The position numbers were made by a program, and so were the translations under genes. The notes below the pieces were generated by a model. It saw nothing but the letters and a program-made list of their open reading frames with translations, was not told the origin of the DNA and did no database searches. DNA of 64,000 nucleotides from contig JAODUO010000158.1 in assembly GCA_025642075.2 (NCBI GenBank), positions 292,501-356,500 of the forward strand. The letters are read 5' to 3'. The DNA comes from Ridgeia piscesae (lineage: Eukaryota; Annelida; Polychaeta; Sabellida; Siboglinidae). Of this stretch, positions 10,490 through 22,340 are shown in pieces; position 1 is the first letter of the stretch, and the number at the start of each line of letters is the position of its first letter.

Positions 10490-11699
10490 GTCGGTCGGTG
10501 TTGTTGACAGTGGTTACATCATAGCAGGGACTGTGGATGATGTCACATTGTTGTGTTCACATGACAAGGTCGTGACCTCTGAGGGAAAGGTCCCTGAGTG
10601 TGTGAGGTGACACTGTGGTTGTGCTACACCGACATGTTATTCTTATGCACTCTCTACAACAACGAGGCAGCTGCCAGTGTCCTGCAAGGGAGCAGTTATT
10701 GTACAGCAGGGAGAAGCCAGTGTTCAACGAAAGTGGCAACTCTCCTTTGTTCAGATCTAGACTGAAGTACATCGCAGGTGCTTCGAGTAACAACAGAAGG
10801 GACTGAGACTAGAGCCCAGTTGATACACATTGTGTGATCTGCTCTACGTGGAGCCGTGGAGCAGGAGACAGTGAATGCTTGCCAAACCTGACATCAGGTG
10901 TATAAGACTGTCCACTTAGTGGTGTGGCTGTCAACTGACCGTCCACTGGACCTTAAGGTCGGTCAGACGTCCAGGCACCCTGGTAGGTATGGTGAGGTTA
11001 TGGGACAGCAGCTAGACCGGGGGGTTTTAAAGTTGCAAGAAAATTTATTTGATATGATATGACTAAGTGTTACAGTTGTTCCGATTGGTTGCCATGTCAT
11101 TGGACATGATTGTAAGTTACAGCAGCTCTGATTGGTCGCCGTGTCATTGCCAAACATATCTGATGGTTTTTTCTAACGGGAAGGTCCAGCATTTTTCAAT
11201 GGTTCACAGAGAGTGACAGAATATATTAATAATTGAAACATCTTGCTTGAGTACAATTAACAAACCGACTAAATAAACCTGTCACTCATGTGACAAGTTG
11301 GCTCTTAATAATTATTTAAAATAAATTATGTTAAATTTTATGACATATATTGAAGCAGATAGTAACAGATTGCTAAAACATTAGAAATAATTTTTTCATC
11401 AGATATTGAATTGACTATTCCATTCAAATAATAATAATTAATTCAGTTAAAACTAAAGAATTGGGATGTTCTCGTGATGTGATTGATACACCCAACCCGC
11501 TCAATATATTGAGTCTGTGAAACTGTTGTACCTTCCCAAAAAGTACTGTCGGTGTAAACTGATCTTCATCAGGGAATTTAGATTTTGTGTCCGACAAACA
11601 CTGTTTATGATACTGCATAATACTTTGTCAGCTGCTGTTCAGACTTATTTCTACATAGCTCTTGCCACGTTAGCATAGCATAGCAAGGTGTCTTGATAA

Positions 11700-11887
11700 C
11701 TACTTCAATCAAAACTACTGCTACAATCAAACTACTAGTACAATCAAACTACTGCTACAATCAAACTACTGCTACAGTCAAACTACTAGTACAATCAAAC
11801 TACTACTACAATCAAACTACTAGTACAATCAAACTACTGCTACAATCAAACTACTACTACAATCAAACTACTAGTACAATCAAACAA
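11700..11887. repeat. 17-bp minisatellite in 3' UTR
   Basis: Unit aaactactagtacaatc with gct/tac variants, about 11 copies. Confidence 0.9.
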
Positions 11888-12496
11888 ACTTTTGTTAAAT
11901 TTAGAAAGTACTGTGGAACTGACGTGTATTGGTTAAATATTCTTCCAGTACTTTACAGTTGAATGTTTGAAATACAAAACCTTCCGTCAGTGTTGGGTGT
12001 CGACAGTCTGAGGTGATATTTAAATTATTATATACACACGTGCATTTAATTAATATGTATTGTTGCTACATAGGCTTTTTGTAACCTATACTGTTACAGT
12101 GAAGATGTATTTTTAACAATATTTGGTGCCATACGTTGAAGACATTTTATGTGAAGAGAAATGTTATATGATGTTATTTACAGTTACGGTGTTTGGGTCA
12201 GGCCAGTTTATGTAATTAATAACAGCCTAAACATTGCGTCCACATTTTACAAATATATTTGTTGCATGTGCAGTACATTGTATGAAACATGCAGACGATC
12301 ATGAATATTGACTAGTGTGCCATATGTATGTCATTTGTCCGTTGTGTGTTTTGTACAATGTTCACAAAGTGTTCACATTGTGTTTGGTGGGTAATCTTTA
12401 AAGCAAGATACACTGCAATTTTTAAAAGTACTACAAATCATAATGTTTGTGTGATTTGGCTGTATTCAAGATACATGTTTGTCTTCTTTTAAACTC

Positions 12497-12502
12497 AATA
12501 AA
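12497..12502 (+). promoter_or_regulatory. Candidate poly(A) signal AATAAA (distal)
   Basis: AATAAA about 2 kb after the stop and about 45 bp before the 18-bp array starts. An alternative proximal AATAAA lies at 11272-11277. Choice between them needs transcript data. Confidence 0.45.
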
Positions 12503-12549
12503 GTGACACATTTTCACTGAAGACAACGAGGAAATGTGAAAAAGAAATG

Positions 12550-14175
12550 GGACAGTAAATCTGTGGGAGTAAATAAGTCTGTGGGAGTAAATAAGTCTGT
12601 GGGAGCCAATAAGTCTGTGGGAGCCAATAAGTCTGTGGGAGTAAATAGGTCTGTGAGAGTAAATAAGTCTGTGGGAGTAAATAAGTCTGTGGGAGCCAAT
12701 AAGTCTGTGGGAGTAAATAGGTCTGTGAGAGTAAATAAGTCTGTGGGAGTAAATAAGTCTGTGGGAGCCAATAAGTCTGTGGGAGCCAATAAGTCTGTGG
12801 GAGCCAATAAGTCTGTGGGAGTAAATAAGTCTGTGGGAGTAAATAAGTCTGTGGGAGTAAATAAGTCTGTGGGAGCCAATAAGTCTGTGGGAGTAAATAA
12901 GTCTGTGGGAGTAAATAAGTCTGTGGGAGTAAATAAGTCTGTGGGAGCCAATAAGTCTGTGGGAGTAAATAAGTCTGTGGGAGTAAATAAGTCTGTGGGA
13001 GTAAATAAGTTTGTGGGAGCCAATAAGTCTGTGGGAGTAAATAAGTCTGTGACAGTAAATAAGTCTGTGGGAGTAAATAAGTTTGTGGGAGCCAATAAGT
13101 CTGTGGGAGTAAATAAGTCTGTGGGAGTAAATAAGTTTGTGGGAGCCAATAAGTCTGTGGGAGTAAATAAGTCTGTGGGAGTAAATAAGTCTGTGGGAGC
13201 CAATAAGTCTGTGGGAGTAAATAAGTCTGTGGGAGTAAATAAGTCTGTGGGAGCCAATAAGTCTGTGGGAGCCAATACGTCTGAGAGTAAATAAGTCTGT
13301 GGGAGTAAACAAGTCTGTGGGAGCCAATAAGTCTGTGGGAGTAAATAAGTATGTGGGAGTAAATAAGTCTGTGGGAGCCAATAAGTCTGTGAGAGTAAAT
13401 AAGTCTGTGGGAGTAAATAAGTATGTGGGAGTAAATAAGTCTGTGGGAGTAAACAAGTCTGTGGGAGCCAATAAGTCTGTGGGAGTAAATAAGTCTGTGG
13501 GAGCCAATAAGTCTGTGGGAGTAAATAAGTCTGTGGGAGTAAATAAGTCTGTGGGAGCCAATAAGTCTGAGAGTAAATAAGTCTGTGGGAGCCAATAAGT
13601 CTGTGAGAGTAAACAAGTCTGTGGGAGCCAATAAGTTTGTGGGAGTAAACAAGTCTGTGGGAGATAAGTCTGAGACAATAAGTCTGTGGGAGCTTCAGAA
13701 TAAGTCTGTGGGAGTAAATAAGTCTGTGGGAGCCAATAAGTCTGTGGGAGCCAATAAGTCTGTGAGAGTAAATAAGTCTGTGGGAGCCAATAAGTCTGTG
13801 GGAGTAAACAAGTCTGTGGGAGCCAATAAGTCTGTGAGAGTAAATAAGTCTGTGGAGCCAATAAGTCTGCGAGTAAATAAGTCTGTGGGAGTAAATAAGT
13901 CTGTGGGAGTAAATAAGTCTGTGGGAGCCAATAAGTCTGTGGGAGTAAATAAATCTGTGACAGTAAATAAGTCTGTGGGAGACGGTAAGTCTGTGGGAGT
14001 CGGTAAGTCTATTGGAGTCAGTAAGTCTGTGGGAGTCGGTCGGTCTATGGGAGTAAAATCAGTCTGTGGGAGTAAGTCTGTGGAAGACAATCAGTCTGTG
14101 GGAGTAAGTCTGTGGAAGACAATCAGTCTGTGGAAGACAATCAGTCTGTGGGAGTAAGTCTGTGGGAGTCAAGGT
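12550..14175. repeat. 18-bp minisatellite in convergent intergenic space, about 85-90 copies
   Basis: Unit gtaaataagtctgtggga with a gccaataag variant interspersed; degenerates right of 13960. The open frames (KSVGVN repeats) are shadows. Confidence 0.95.
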
Positions 14176-15035
14176 CTGTGGGTTGTTGTTTACCAGTCCA
14201 GTCATCAGTGTGTACGCGATGTGGCAATAAATCAAACTGAGAGTAATGATGAGGATTGTTTGTGTTGTCATTTGCTGTCCCATCTACACTGACAGGGCAC
14301 ACTTCCCTGGCACTCGCCGTGTCCCTCCCACAGATGGCAGCTACAACCATAGTTCAACTGTATGTTGTATAGCAACATTAACAACTGCTAAAACCCAAAT
14401 GTATGTGCCCAGATTTATGTATTCTGTAGGGTTTAGTTAATGTGTTTTGTGCTGACATATGTACGTATCCAGACACACTGTGCTGCTGAAGTATACTGGT
14501 TCTAATGAATGAGCATCTCTGGAGAACCAGCCCATGACTATAGTTCATTATGTTGTCGGATGTTGTACACATTGTCATCACCGTCTATGTTAAGTTGTTA
14601 CTGTTTGTCAAACACTGATGTCACATTATCTAATTCAATAAAACGGCATACTGCATAAAGATATAACTGGGACACAACAGAACAAATTGTACACATTTAT
14701 TGACGATAAATACAATTTCTCTCAGTCAAGTCATAAAATACATCACAATCATCCACTGTATGATTTGTCACATTTCACGATTTCTGAGAATTGTCAAACA
14801 GAGGGTTGACACATCTAGCATTGTTCTGTGCTGCAAACATTGCATGTCAACAGCTGACGTTTCCAAGGACGACTCGAGTTGACCAATGACACATTCCACT
14901 GCCCACCCAGACTATAGCAGAACTGTCTCAAGTGAGACACGTTGACAGTTGATACTTGTGGTTCCTCTGTGGTCACGTCTTTTTCCGTCTCTTTTTCAGT
15001 CCACTGAACTGGAAACTTCTCAAGGGGTCGGCCTT
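14176..15035. other. Unique sequence between convergent genes
   Basis: No gene recognised. Contains AATAAA at 14637-14642 (+) and 14696-14701 (- strand), consistent with transcript ends from both sides. Confidence 0.5.
14696..14701 (-). promoter_or_regulatory. Candidate distal poly(A) signal for DDX56
   Basis: AATAAA on the - strand, 3.4 kb after the DDX56 stop. If used, the 42-bp array would be transcribed within the 3' UTR. A nearer site may be used instead. Confidence 0.3.
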
Positions 15036-15039
15036 CTTT

Positions 15040-17860
15040 TTCTGTAAGACCAAACAAACAGGTCAACAATGTCAACACAGCTGTCTGAAGACCAAACAAA
15101 CAGGTCAACAATGTCAACACAGCTGTCTGGAGACCAAACAAACAGGTCAACAATGTCAACACAGCTGTCTGGAGACCAAACAAACAGGTCAACAATGTCA
15201 ACACAGCTGTCTGGAGACCAAACAAACAGGTCAACAATGTCAACACAGCTGTCTGGAGACCAAACAAACAGGTCAACAATGTCAACGCAGCTGTCTGGAG
15301 ACCAAACAAACAGGTCAACAATGTCAACGCAGCTGTCTGGAGACCAAACAAACAGGTCAACAATGTCAACACAGCCATCTGGAGACCAAACAAACAGGTC
15401 AACAATGTCAACACAGCTGTCTGGAGACCAAACAAACAGGTCAACAATGTCAACACAGCCGTCTGAAGACCAAACAAACAGGTCAACAATGTCAACACAG
15501 CCGTCTGGAGACCAAACAAACAGGTCAACAATGTCAACACAGCCGTCTGGAGACCAAACAAACAGGTCAACAATGTCAACACAGCTGTCTGAAGACCAAA
15601 CAAACAGGTCAAAAATGTCAACACAGCTGTCTGAAGACCAAACAAACAGGTCAACAATGTCAACACAGCCATCTGAAGACCAAACGAACAGGTCAACAAT
15701 GTCAACACAGCCATCTGAAGACCAAACAAACAGGTTAACAATGTCAACACAGCCATCTGAAGACCAAACAAACAGGTCAAAAATGTCAACACAGCCGTCT
15801 GAAAACCAAACGAACAGGTCAACAATGTCAACACAGCCATCTGAAGACCAAACGAACAGGTCAACAATGTCAACACAGCCGTCTGAAGACCAAACAAACA
15901 GGTCAACAATGTCAACACAGCCATCTGAAGACCAAACAAACAGGTCAACAATGTCAACACAGCCGTCTGGAGACCAAACAAACAGGTCAACAATGTCAAC
16001 ACAGCCGTCTGGAGACCAAACAAACAGGTCAACAATGTCAACACAGCCGTCTGGAGACCAAACAAACAGGTCAACAATGTCAACACAGCCGTCTGAAGAC
16101 CAAACAAACAGGTCAACAATGTCAACACAGCCGTCTGGAGACCAAACAAACAGGTCAACAATGTCAACACAGCCGTCTGGAGACCAAACAAACAGGTCAA
16201 CAAAGCCGTCTGGAGACCAAACAAACAGGTCAACAATGTCAACACAGCTGTCTGAAGACCAAACAAACAGGTCAAAAATGTCAACACAGCTGTGTGAAGA
16301 CCAAACAAACAGGTCAAAAATGTCAACACAGCTGTCTGAAGACCAAACAAACAGGTCAACAATGTCAACACAGCCATCTGAAGACCAAACGAACAGGTCA
16401 ACAATGTCAACACAGCTGTCTGAAGACCAAACAAACAGGTCAACAATGTCAACACAGCCATCTGAAGACCAAACAAACAGGTCAAAAATGTCAACACAGC
16501 TGTCTGAAAACCAAACGAACAGGTCAACAATGTCAACACAGCCATCTGAAGACCAAACGAACAGGTCAACAATGTCAACACAGCTGTCTGAAGACCAAAC
16601 AAACAGGTCAACAATGTCAACACAGCTGTCTGGAGACCAAACAAACAGGTCAACAATGTCAACACAGCTGTCTGAAGACCAAACAAACAGGTCAACAATG
16701 TCAACACAGCCATCTGAAGACCAAACAAACAGGTCAACAATGTCAACACAGCTGTCTGAAGACCAAACAAACAGGTCAACAATGTCAACACAGCTGTCTG
16801 AAGACCAAACAAACAGGTCAACAATGTCAACACAGCTGTCTGGAGACCAAACAAACAGGTCAACAATGTCAACACAGCCATCTGAAGACCAAACAAACAG
16901 GTCAACAATGTCAACACAACCATCTGAAGACCAAACAAACAGGTCAACAATGTCAACACAGCTGTCTGAAGACCAAACAAACAGGTCAACAATGTCAACA
17001 CAGCTGTCTGAAGACCAAACAAACAGGTCAAAAATGTCAACACAGCTGTCTGAAGACCAAACAAACAGGTCAACAATGTCAACACAGCTGTCTGAAGACC
17101 AAACAAACAGGTCAACAATGTCAACACAGCTGTCTGAAGACCAAACGAACAGGTCAACAATGTCAACACAGCCGTCTGAAGACCAAACAAACAGGTCAAA
17201 AATGTCAACACAGCTGTCTGAAGACCAAACGAACAGGTCAACAATGTCAACACAGCTGTCTGAAGACCAAACAAACAGGTCAACAATGTCAACACAGCAG
17301 TCTGAAGACCAAACGAACAGGTCAACAATGTCAACACAGCCATCTGAAGACCAAACAAACAGGTCAACAATGTCAACACAGCCATCTGAAGACCAAACAA
17401 ACAGGTCAACAATGTCAACACAGCCGTCTGAAGACCAAACAAACAGGTCAACAATGTCAACACAGCCATCTGAAGACCAAACAAACAGGTCAACAATGTC
17501 AACACAGCCGTCTGAAGACCAAACAAACAGGTCAACAATGTCAACACAGCCGTCTGAAGACCAAACAAACAGGTCAACAATGTCAACACGGCTGTCTGGA
17601 GACCAAACAAACAGGTCAACAATGTCAACACAGCTGTCTGAAGACCAAACAAACAGGTCAACAATGTCAACACAGCTGTCTGAAGACCAAACAAACAGGT
17701 CAACAATGTCAACACAGCCGTCTGAACACCAAAGAAACAGGTCAACAATGTCAACATGGCTGTCTGGAGACCAAAGAAACAGGTCAACAATGTCAACACG
17801 GCTGTCTGAAGACCAAAAAAAACAGGTCAACAATGTCAACACAGCTGTCTGAAGGTTGTC
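15040..17860. repeat. 42-bp minisatellite downstream of DDX56, about 67 copies
   Basis: Unit accaaacaaacaggtcaaca plus atgtcaacacagctgtctggag. Unit length is a multiple of 3 and the consensus lacks stops in most frames, so open frames of more than 900 codons exist on both strands (two on -, one on +). Variation is limited to a few positions (ctg/ccg/cca, gg/ga, aa/ga). Confidence 0.96.
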
Positions 17861-18088
17861 ATTAGGGCCACTGTGGTTAAAGAGGTGTGAGCTGGGTCAA
17901 ACATATATTCATGTAAAATAGCAAAGGATTTTGCATTTCTAAAACATCTCTTTACATGTAAGTAGAGGACATGTTTAAGGTGTCCTGGTGAGCTCGCTGA
18001 AATGTTCCCAGAGCATGTTTAAGCTGGTGTTTAGAAGGTTGTAGTTAGGGTTGTAATTAGGGTGGCTGTTGTTACACGGCCCTTGGGG

Positions 18089-18213
18089 TTAGTGCAGTGG
18101 GTCACTGTCACTTGCCTTGTATTGTCTCTGGCCCTTCGATTGTCCTCGTCCTCGACTCCGTGACGACGTGGGACGTCCAGATTGTGATGACACGTGTCTG
18201 AGAGTCTGAGGCA
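18089..18213 (-). CDS. DDX56: DDX56 exon 16: basic C terminus and stop
   Basis: G from exon 15 plus TG gives Val: [10 protein letters not shown] then a Ser/Arg/Gly-rich stretch ([19 protein letters not shown]) and ASDSDPLH before TAA at 18091-18089. Low-complexity basic tails are usual for this helicase and carry nuclear or nucleolar targeting. Acceptor gtcacttacag. Confidence 0.82.
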
Positions 18214-21200
18214 CTGTAAGTGACGACAGCAACAGTCACTTATCAGGATAAAACTAACCTGGACACAGAGTGTGACAGGACACAGAGTGTGACAGGACAC
18301 AGACAGTGACTGGATATAAGAGTGTGACAGGACACAGTGTGACAGGACACATAGTGACTGGACACAGAGAGTGACAGGACACAGAGAGTGACTGGACATA
18401 GAGTGTGACAGGACACATACATAGTGTGACAGGACACAGACAGTGACTGGATATAAGAGTGTGACAGGACACATAGTGTGACAGGACACAAGAGTGACTG
18501 GACACAGAGAGTGACTGGACACAGAGAGTGACAGGGACACAGTGTGACAGGACACATAGTGTGACAGGACACAGTGTGACTGGACACATAGTGTGACAGG
18601 ACACATAGTGTGACTGGACACACAGTGTGACTGAACACACAGTGTGACAGGACACAGTGTGACAGGACACAGAGTGACAGGACACACAGTGTGACAGGAC
18701 ACACAGTGTGACAGGACACAGAGTGACTGGACACAGAGAGTGACAGGACACAGAGAGTGACTGGACATAACAGTGTGACAGGACACAGAGAGTGACTGGA
18801 CACAGAAAGTGGCTGGACACAGAGAGTGATTGGACATAGAGCCAAACACCTGTTTTAGTTTAGGAGAAATGCTATTGCATGTTTGTGTCATAACCAAAGA
18901 AACGTGCAGTCGGTGTTAACTGACCATTTTTGTACAAGTTAAAGTACACTGAAAACAATTATTTAAATAAAAGTAAAAATAAATTAAAAAAGTACTTGAA
19001 ATAAGAGTAAAAGTTCAAATCAAAGTTTTAATTTCAACATACAGCAGGGATTGAAATAACTAAATTACTCTAACCAAGAACCTTAGGGTGATAACTCACT
19101 AAAATGAAATAACTGTTTTGTATGCAGATATGACTGTGACCTGACCGGTGAATCACAATCACCGTGATTACGTACTATTAATAGATTTTGTCATGGTGAT
19201 GGGTTCCCCGGGTCACAGATATTATAACGTAAACATGTTGTGATATAAACAAAATATTGTTACCTTTGATAAAAACTACTTCATTACAAGTAAATGTACT
19301 TTATTAAAATGATACTCCATTTCATGGTGATTACATAAAATAACTACCTAGGTATTGTAATTAAGTATCTTACTTTGTTACCCCCCCCCCGGAAAGGTGT
19401 GTGGTCCACTTACCCAGGTAGTCGGGCACGTGCTTCAGGTGAGCCTGGATGCGGGCAGTGTGCAGACACTTGTCATGGCGCAGCAACTGAAGGTCTCGGG
19501 TGTGGTCTTCAAAGTAGGACTGCAGCAAATGGAACAACAGACAGACATTGGTTATAAATTATCAAAGGTCTCGTGTATGGTCCTCAAAATAAGACTGCAG
19601 CAAATGGAACAATAGACAGACATTGGTTATAAAATATCAAAGGTGTCGTGAATGATCCTCAAAGTAGGACTGCAGCAAATGGAACAATAGACAGACATTG
19701 GTTATAAAATATCAAAGGTGTCGTGAATGATCCTCAAAGTAGGACTGCAGCAAATGGAACAATAGACAGACATTGGTTATAAAATATCAAAGGTGTCGTG
19801 AATGATCCTCAAAGTAGGACTGCAGCAAATGGAATAACACACAGACATTGGTTATAAATTATCAAAGGTCTCGTGTATGGTCCTCAAAATAAGACTGCAG
19901 CACATCGAATAACACGCAAACATAAATGATCAAAGGTCTTGTGTGTGGTCCTCAAAGTGTTGTTAGGCCAATGAGAGTCTTGTACACAGTTTGTCTGGAG
20001 TTTATGGCATCAACCAGAACAACCCACCTCACATGTGTGTGAGCTGAGTTACTCAGCTAAGGAGACTCACAGCAAGTGTGTGAGAGCTGAGTAACTCAGT
20101 CAAGGAGACTCACCTTGAGTCTGTGAGAGTTGAGTAGCTCAGTCTTGATCTCTTTGAGTCTGGCCTCTCTCACGGCCACCTTCGTCACAGCTCGCCTCGC
20201 GTCCTGCAACCATCAGTACCCAGCATGCAACACTTGCATGGACCATTACCCAGCATGCAATGCTGATACACACCATGACTTAGCCTCTGTGTGTGGGGTT
20301 TGCTGTGCATCGACAACAATCTTAAGCAGTGATTATAATAACAATAATTATAAGAAAACGCAGCCCTTGGAGACGAAGCTGAGAGGCGCATCAGGACAAA
20401 GGATGACCAATCTGAGGGTCAGTCAACAGTCCAGTTGTCAGCAGATGGACTGATACGCCAAGGAGCTGTGGTGGAACGGATTTTAAGAGGCAGAATTGAG
20501 CAATATTTTCAACTGATCTATCACTAGAAAGAAGCATATTCCAAAGAGATGGTGCCACTACACACCATAAGCCCTAATCCTAATACTAGTATTTATTCTA
20601 TGGACAAAAAGTAAATCACAACCAGATGATCGAAACTGGATATGTGTTTAATACAAGAGTAAGCATTGAATGTAAATACGATGGATGCTTACACGGCTGT
20701 GCCTGGTAATTGATATTATAGATGAGATATCTTAAAGATTTTATATCAGATGGAAGGCCAATGCAGAGGCTTTACAAGTGGAATAGGCAGGAGTTTGACA
20801 TGAACCAGCAGTGACATTGCTGTACCTCGGCCCGGTTCCTGAATCCATCAAGTTCATCCATCTTGAACTGGTACGGCTTGAATGTGGTCTCACCATCAGC
20901 TGCAGGTAGTGTGACAGAGGTCAGTGTGACAGAGGTCAGTGTGACAGAGGTCAGTGTGACAGAAGGCAGTGTGACAGAGGTCAGTGTGACAGAGGTCAGT
21001 GTGACAGAGGTCAGTGTGACAGAAGTCAGTGTGACAGAGGTCAGTGTGACAGAGGTCAGTGTGACAGAGGTCAGTGTGACAGAAGTCAGTGTGACAGAGG
21101 TCAGTGTGACAGAGGTCAGTGTGACAGAGGTCAGTGTGACAAAAGGTCAGTGTGACAGAGGTCAGTGTGACAGAGGTCAGTGTGACAGAAGGCAGTGTGA

Positions 21201-22225
21201 CAGAAGGCAGTGTGACAGAGGTCAGTGTGACAGAGGTCAGTGTGACAGAGGTCAGTGTGACAGAGGCAGTGTGACAGAGGTCAGTGTGACAAAAGGTCAG
21301 TGTGACAGAGGTCAGTAAAGCAGGAAGGGTCAGCTGGCGGTCAGCGTGACAGAGGTCAGTGTGACAGAGGTCAGTGTGACAGAGGTCAGTGTGACAGAGG
21401 TCAGTGTGACAGAGTCAGTGTGACAGAGGTCAGCGTGACAGAGGCAGTGTGACAGAAGTCAGTGTGACAGAAGGCAGTGTGACAGAAGTCAGTGTGACAA
21501 AAGGTCAGCGTGACAGAGGTCAGTGTGACAGAAGTCAGCGTGACAGAAGTCAGCGTGACAGAAGTCAGCGTGACAGAAGTCAGCGTGACAGAAGTCAGTG
21601 TGACAGAAGGTCAGCGTGACAGAAGTCAGCGTGACAGAAGTCAGCGTGACAGAAGTCAGTGCGACAGAGGCCAGTGTGACAGAAGTCTGTGTGACAGAAG
21701 TCAGTGTGACAGAAGTCAGTGTGACAAAAGTCAGCATGACAGCGGTCAGCTTGACAGCGGTCAGCATGGCGGCCAGCGTGACGGTGGTCAGTGTGACAGA
21801 GGTCAGCATGACAGCGGTCAGCGTGACAGGGGCTAGCAATCAGTGTGAGAGCAGTCAGCGCGACAGCGGTCAGTGTGACAGCGGTCAGCGTGACGGCGGT
21901 TTGTGTGATGGAGGTCAGCGTGACAGCGATCAGCATGAGAACAGCCATCGTGACAGCGGCCAGCGTGACGGCGGCCAGCATGACGGCGGTCAGTGTGACA
22001 GCAGTCAGTGACAGAGGTCAACGTGACAGCGGTCAGTAACACACAAACAAAAACAATAAAAAAGTAATGAAAACATATTAGTTATATTATTAGTACTATT
22101 TTATAGAGCATGAAAGTAGTATTGTTTTTAAAATAGTGTGTCTGAAATGCACACATACACACACACACAATATAAATGTGTATATGTATGCTGTGTACAT
22201 ATATATAATATATATATATATTGTG

Positions 22226-22282
<57 letters not shown>

Positions 22283-22309
22283 GATATACAAATATATATA
22301 TATACACAC

Positions 22310-22340
<31 letters not shown>

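Larger units (their letters stand above)
10490..12540 (+). other. 3' UTR / downstream region of VWDE-like gene
   Basis: No coding sequence seen. Largely unique AT-rich sequence with one short 17-bp array (11700-11887). Candidate poly(A) signals AATAAA at 11272-11277 and 12497-12502. Confidence 0.55.

Noticed and set aside
12431..14157. Frames of KSVGVN / LLPQTYW repeats
   Set aside because: 18-bp array in intergenic space; no conserved protein features.
14815..17865. Open frames of 994, 940, 927 and 523 codons over the 42-bp array
   Set aside because: They overlap on both strands, consist only of the repeat unit, and begin or end in flanking non-coding sequence. Explained by a stop-free unit whose length is a multiple of 3.
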